NCBI GenBank assembly: GCA_022511515.1
Contig: JAFLRP010000107.1
Coordinates: 17,587 to 81,586, forward strand
Reading direction: 5' to 3'
DNA length: 64,000 nucleotides
DNA from: Acutalibacter sp.
GTDB taxonomy: Bacteria; Bacillota; Clostridia; Oscillospirales; Acutalibacteraceae
The translations under genes were made by a program, and so were the position numbers. Of this stretch, positions 60,885 to 64,000 are shown one piece after another (positions within the stretch are counted from its first letter, which is position 1; each line of letters begins with the position of its first letter). The notes beneath the pieces are model-generated. The model was not told the DNA's origin. It was given only the letters and a program-made list of their open reading frames with translations, and made no database searches.

Positions 60885-62966
60885 ATGGCGGGACTGCTGT
60901 TATCCACAGCGTTTTTTCTGTTGTTTCAGCTTTGCGGCTGCTGTGTGTCCCGCGCCGCGCTTTCCAAAGAAAACGGTGAAGTGAAGCTCCTGTTCGGCAG
61001 CGTGCTGGGCAGCATGATGCTCCAGTGGTTCCCCGTGCCCTTTGCATTCTTTTTGGGTTTTTCAACAGCGGCGCACATCTGTGCCGCTATTTTGGCTGTC
61101 CTTTGCGCCGGTTTGGCAGTGCTTTTCCGGTGGAAAGCGGGAGGCCGCATCGACCTTTTTGATATACTTTCCGCATTTCGGCGCAAAAAATTTCTGTGGG
61201 TCGTTTCCTTGGTGCTGATCCTGTTCTGCGCCTTAGTCTGGCGCTCTTTCCGGTGGGAAAACGGGAGGATTTTTTCCAGCCAGGCCACTTACGGCGACAT
61301 GAGCATGCATCTGAGCTTTCTCACCAGCATTGCCCGGCAGGGCACATTCCCCCCGGAGTATTCCCTGCTGCCCGGATTTTTGCTGTCCTATCCCTTTTTG
61401 GGCGATAGCATTTCCTCTTCTCTGTATCTGTTGGGCGCAAGTCTGAAATGGGCTTACACCCTGCCCATGTTCTTTGCCGGGGCGCAGGTGCTGTTCGGGG
61501 GGTATTTCTTGCTGTCCCGGCTGCTTCGTTCCTCCAAAAAGGGAGCGCTGGCATGGTGTTTTTTCTTTTTGAACGGCGGGTTCGGATTCCTGTATTTTCT
61601 GGGAAGTAAAGAGGATTTTTTCCGTATTTTCACCGATTTTTACCAGACCCCCACGAACTACGTAGAGGGCAATATCCGCTGGGTCAACGTGATGGTGGAC
61701 ATGATGCTTCCCCAGCGGGCCACCTTGTTTGGCTGGGCGGTGCTTTTTTCTACATTGTATCTTCTTGTTCGTGCAGTATTTGAGAAAGAAAAGCGGTATT
61801 TCCTCTACGTGGGGATTTTGGCAGGGCTCCTGCCCATGATCCACACCCATTCCTTTGTGGCGCTGGCGCTGTGCTGCGGCGTTTGGCTGCTTTGCGCGCT
61901 GCTGCGGGAGCTTTCCTGGGAACACCCGGCGACTCAGGCGGGAAAAGGGATTTGCCTCACGGTACTGGCTTTGTTTTGTCTGATCCAGTATTTTGCGAAA
62001 GAAATGGACCAGATGGAATCGGAGGTTCTGCTGTGGACGGCGGTTTCTCTCGCAGGGATTTTTCTGCTTTTTCTCCTTTTCCTGCTCTGGCGGGCCGTGC
62101 GGCAAGGGGCAGGAAAAGAGCTGTTGACCACGTGGGGCGTGCTGTTGCTCGCCGCCTGTGTATTGGCGCTGCCTCAGCTTTGTTTCTGGACCTTCCGTCA
62201 AGCCAGTACCGGCGGCTTTATCCGGGGGCATTTCGGGTGGGTCATCGGCAGGGACAATTACCTTTGGTTCTATCTGAAAAATGTCGGGCTGGCGGGCGTT
62301 CTGGCTCTGGGCGGCATGCTGCTTGCCAAGGGGAAAAACTTCCTGAAATACGCTCCGGCGCTGGTGATTTGGATACTCTCGGAGCTGGTGGTGTTCCAGC
62401 CCAACGCCTACGACAATAACAAACTGCTGTACGTGGCCTATCTCTTCCTCTGCTGCCCGGCGGCGGAATTTCTCTGCTTTCTTCTGGAAAAGCTCAAGCA
62501 TAGAGGCATACAGGGAATTCTCATTGCGGCGACGGTGGCCGTTTGCTCTTTCTCCGCCCTGCTGACGGTGGGCAGGGAATGGAACGCCCGGTACGAGATT
62601 TTCGGCGACGGAGCCATTGCCCTGAGCCAATATGCGGAGGAAAACATCCCGGCCGACGCCCTGATTTTGACAAACACCCGGCACAACAATGAGATCGCCG
62701 CCCTTGCCGGCCGAAATATCCTCTGCGGTTCGCCTTCGTATTTGTACTTCCACGGGCTTCCCTATCCCAAATGGGAGCACGTCGCTCAACTGATGTATCA
62801 GCAGCCCGAGGAAAACCGGAACGCTTTCCGGGAATACGGGGTAGATTATGTGCTGGTCAGCGACTTTGAGCGCTCCACTTACGAGGTGGACGAGCTTTGG
62901 TTCATGAGAAATTTCACAAAGCTTTACGACGACGGCGTTCGGGTTTTGTATCAAGTGAAGGACTGA
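60885..62966 (+). CDS. GT-C-like multi-pass membrane protein
   Basis: A 693-residue protein with about 12-14 membrane helices. The first large loop carries YGDMSMHLSFLTSIARQG with an acidic-histidine pair, like the catalytic loop of GT-C glycosyltransferases using polyprenyl-phosphate sugars. A soluble tail (about residues 590-693, with ADALILTNTRHNNE and EYGVDYVLVSDFERS) follows. A surface-polysaccharide or lipid glycosylation role is the best guess; the substrate is unknown. GAGAGGGG precedes the ATG at 60885. rsmA follows 5 nt after its stop. Confidence 0.72.
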   Translation: MAGLLLSTAFFLLFQLCGCCVSRAALSKENGEVKLLFGSVLGSMMLQWFPVPFAFFLGFSTAAHICAAILAVLCAGLAVLFRWKAGGRIDLFDILSAFRRKKFLWVVSLVLILFCALVWRSFRWENGRIFSSQATYGDMSMHLSFLTSIARQGTFPPEYSLLPGFLLSYPFLGDSISSSLYLLGASLKWAYTLPMFFAGAQVLFGGYFLLSRLLRSSKKGALAWCFFFLNGGFGFLYFLGSKEDFFRIFTDFYQTPTNYVEGNIRWVNVMVDMMLPQRATLFGWAVLFSTLYLLVRAVFEKEKRYFLYVGILAGLLPMIHTHSFVALALCCGVWLLCALLRELSWEHPATQAGKGICLTVLALFCLIQYFAKEMDQMESEVLLWTAVSLAGIFLLFLLFLLWRAVRQGAGKELLTTWGVLLLAACVLALPQLCFWTFRQASTGGFIRGHFGWVIGRDNYLWFYLKNVGLAGVLALGGMLLAKGKNFLKYAPALVIWILSELVVFQPNAYDNNKLLYVAYLFLCCPAAEFLCFLLEKLKHRGIQGILIAATVAVCSFSALLTVGREWNARYEIFGDGAIALSQYAEENIPADALILTNTRHNNEIAALAGRNILCGSPSYLYFHGLPYPKWEHVAQLMYQQPEENRNAFREYGVDYVLVSDFERSTYEVDELWFMRNFTKLYDDGVRVLYQVKD

Positions 62967-62971
62967 TGTGT

Positions 62972-63856
62972 ATGGAACGAATGGACGAAAGAAAAAGGAA
63001 CAGACTTTCCGATCCCTCCTATATCCGGGAAGTGCTGGCCCGCCACGGGTTTCAGTTTTCCAAGGCCATGGGCCAGAATTTTCTGGTGAACCCCGGCATT
63101 TGCCCCAGAATGGCGGCTGAATGCGGGGCGGATTCCTGCGCCGGCGTGCTGGAGATCGGCCCGGGCCTGGGTGTGTTGACCTGGGAGCTATCCCAGGTCG
63201 CGAAAAAAGTGGTGGCCATCGAGCTGGACCGCCGGCTGTTCCCGGTGTTGGAGGAAACTCTCAGCGACTGCTCCAATGTAGAGATCATCGAAGGAGATGT
63301 GCTGAAGTTAGACTTAGCGGAATTGATTGAAGAAAAATTCGGCGGACAAACAATCTGCGTCTGCGCCAATTTGCCCTATTACATCACTTCTCCTGTCATC
63401 ATGGGGCTGTTGGAAAGCGGTCTGCCGCTCCGGAGCATTACGGTCATGGTGCAGAAAGAGGCGGCAAAGCGCATCTGCGCCCGGCCCGGCAGCCGGGAAT
63501 GCGGGGCGGTCAGCGCATCGGTGTGGTATCACAGCGAGCCGGAGATTTTGTTCCCTGTGAGCAGGGGGAGCTTCCTGCCGCCGCCCAATGTGGACTCCGC
63601 CGTGATCCGCCTGAACTTGCGGCCCGAGCCGCCGGTGCAGGTGGGAAACAAGGAGCAATTCTTCAAGCTGGTTCGGGCTGCCTTTTCCCAACGGAGAAAA
63701 ACCGCCGCCAATTCCATTGCCGCGGGCAGTCAATTTTCCAAGGAGCAGATAGAGCGGGCGCTGCTCGCCATCGGCGCGGAGAAAAATGTTCGGGCAGAAC
63801 AGTTGAATTTGGAACAGCTTGCGGCACTTGCCAATTCGCTGCTCTATAGTGTATAA
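62972..63856 (+). CDS. rsmA: 16S rRNA dimethyladenosine transferase
   Basis: A 294-residue SAM-dependent methyltransferase that dimethylates two adjacent adenosines near the 3' end of 16S rRNA. It has FSKAMGQNFLVNPGI, VLEIGPGLGVLTWEL (motif I), VVAIELDRRLF, and the catalytic CANLPYYITSPVIM. Loss confers kasugamycin resistance in other bacteria. GAAGGA lies 9 nt before the ATG at 62972; the ATG at 62966 is too close. The gene is linked to the GT-C-like gene. Confidence 0.95.
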   Translation: MERMDERKRNRLSDPSYIREVLARHGFQFSKAMGQNFLVNPGICPRMAAECGADSCAGVLEIGPGLGVLTWELSQVAKKVVAIELDRRLFPVLEETLSDCSNVEIIEGDVLKLDLAELIEEKFGGQTICVCANLPYYITSPVIMGLLESGLPLRSITVMVQKEAAKRICARPGSRECGAVSASVWYHSEPEILFPVSRGSFLPPPNVDSAVIRLNLRPEPPVQVGNKEQFFKLVRAAFSQRRKTAANSIAAGSQFSKEQIERALLAIGAEKNVRAEQLNLEQLAALANSLLYSV

Positions 63857-63897
63857 TAAACTGTATTGTTTCCGTGAGAAATGAGGGGAGATGCCTT

Positions 63898-64000
63898 ATG
63901 ACAGACGTGGAGAAAAAATTGTACAAGCTGCTGCTCTTTGTGGACGTCGTTGCCGTGATCGTCGGCATGGTGGCCGGGCCCTTGGGCCACACCACAGATC
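63898..64000 (+). CDS. Start of an unidentified membrane protein (3'-truncated)
   Basis: The first 34 residues are visible: a charged start (TDVEKKLYKLL) and one hydrophobic segment (LFVDVVAVIVGMVAGPL). GAGGGGAG lies about 7 nt before the ATG. It continues past the window end. A membrane protein or signal-anchored protein is likely, and nothing more can be said. Confidence 0.5.
   Translation, partial: MTDVEKKLYKLLLFVDVVAVIVGMVAGPLGHTTD

Overview
The window looks like chromosomal DNA from a spore-forming clostridial anaerobe, most probably an Oscillospiraceae-type gut Firmicute. Four things point that way: high-GC coding sequence with strong AGGAGG ribosome sites, a cotJABC spore-coat operon, a ferredoxin-dependent 2-oxoacid oxidoreductase, and clostridial gene pairs such as DUF512-der, cdaA-cdaR and TatD with a radical SAM partner. 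The assignment is inferred from gene content and sequence style; no 16S gene is present.

Layout. 0-1.3 kb: the end of a 2-oxoacid:ferredoxin oxidoreductase operon. 1.4-13.6 kb: a BlaI-type regulator, pgi, yceD-rpmF, DUF512-der-plsY, murA, walJ-rlmH, a PTS-IIC-like membrane protein and an AraC/GyrI-type regulator. 13.7-22.6 kb: nitrogen and purine metabolism (gdhA, purC, purB, purA, glmS, guaA). 22.7-26.2 kb: a BlaI/BlaR1-like sensor pair with a perfect operator, then a second GMP synthetase that has only the ATPase part. 26.25-30.56 kb: an AT-rich accessory island with a zinc-ribbon miniprotein, a PHP-domain multidomain protein, a small partner protein and a lipoprotein. 30.6-32.8 kb: cotJABC and an unknown gene. 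32.8-37.2 kb: a miniprotein, metG, tatD with a radical SAM protein, and a DUF4358 lipoprotein. 37.2-42.1 kb: a MoxR / DUF58 / transglutaminase operon. 42.3-48.5 kb: a cold-shock gene with a long leader, tRNA-Gly, an M42 peptidase, a metal-efflux operon and a TIM-barrel/beta-propeller fusion. 48.5-64 kb: an APH-like kinase with a GNAT protein, DUF3343 with a cysteine desulfurase, cdaA-cdaR, DUF951, prfA, a TsaC-CoaE fusion, a lytic transglycosylase, an M18 peptidase, a dCMP deaminase, a GT-C-like membrane protein and rsmA.

Two things stand out. First, several intercistronic gaps are filled, almost exactly from stop codon to start codon, by a modular element made of consecutive short perfect hairpins. 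The arms differ between copies but remain complementary, and the last hairpin sits between the Shine-Dalgarno sequence and the ATG. Clear copies precede the oxidoreductase gamma gene, der, purA and tatD, with partial or variant copies before rlmH and the second guaA. I know of no described family that matches it. Second, the AT-rich island carries a protein joining an apparently intact PHP metal-dependent phosphoesterase domain to an AlbA/Schlafen-like region and a possible DNA target-recognition C-terminus, followed by a small SANT/Myb-like gene. This is a candidate, unproven, two-gene defence system.

Most other genes are core functions with clear motifs. Domain calls rest on motifs read by eye, without database searches.
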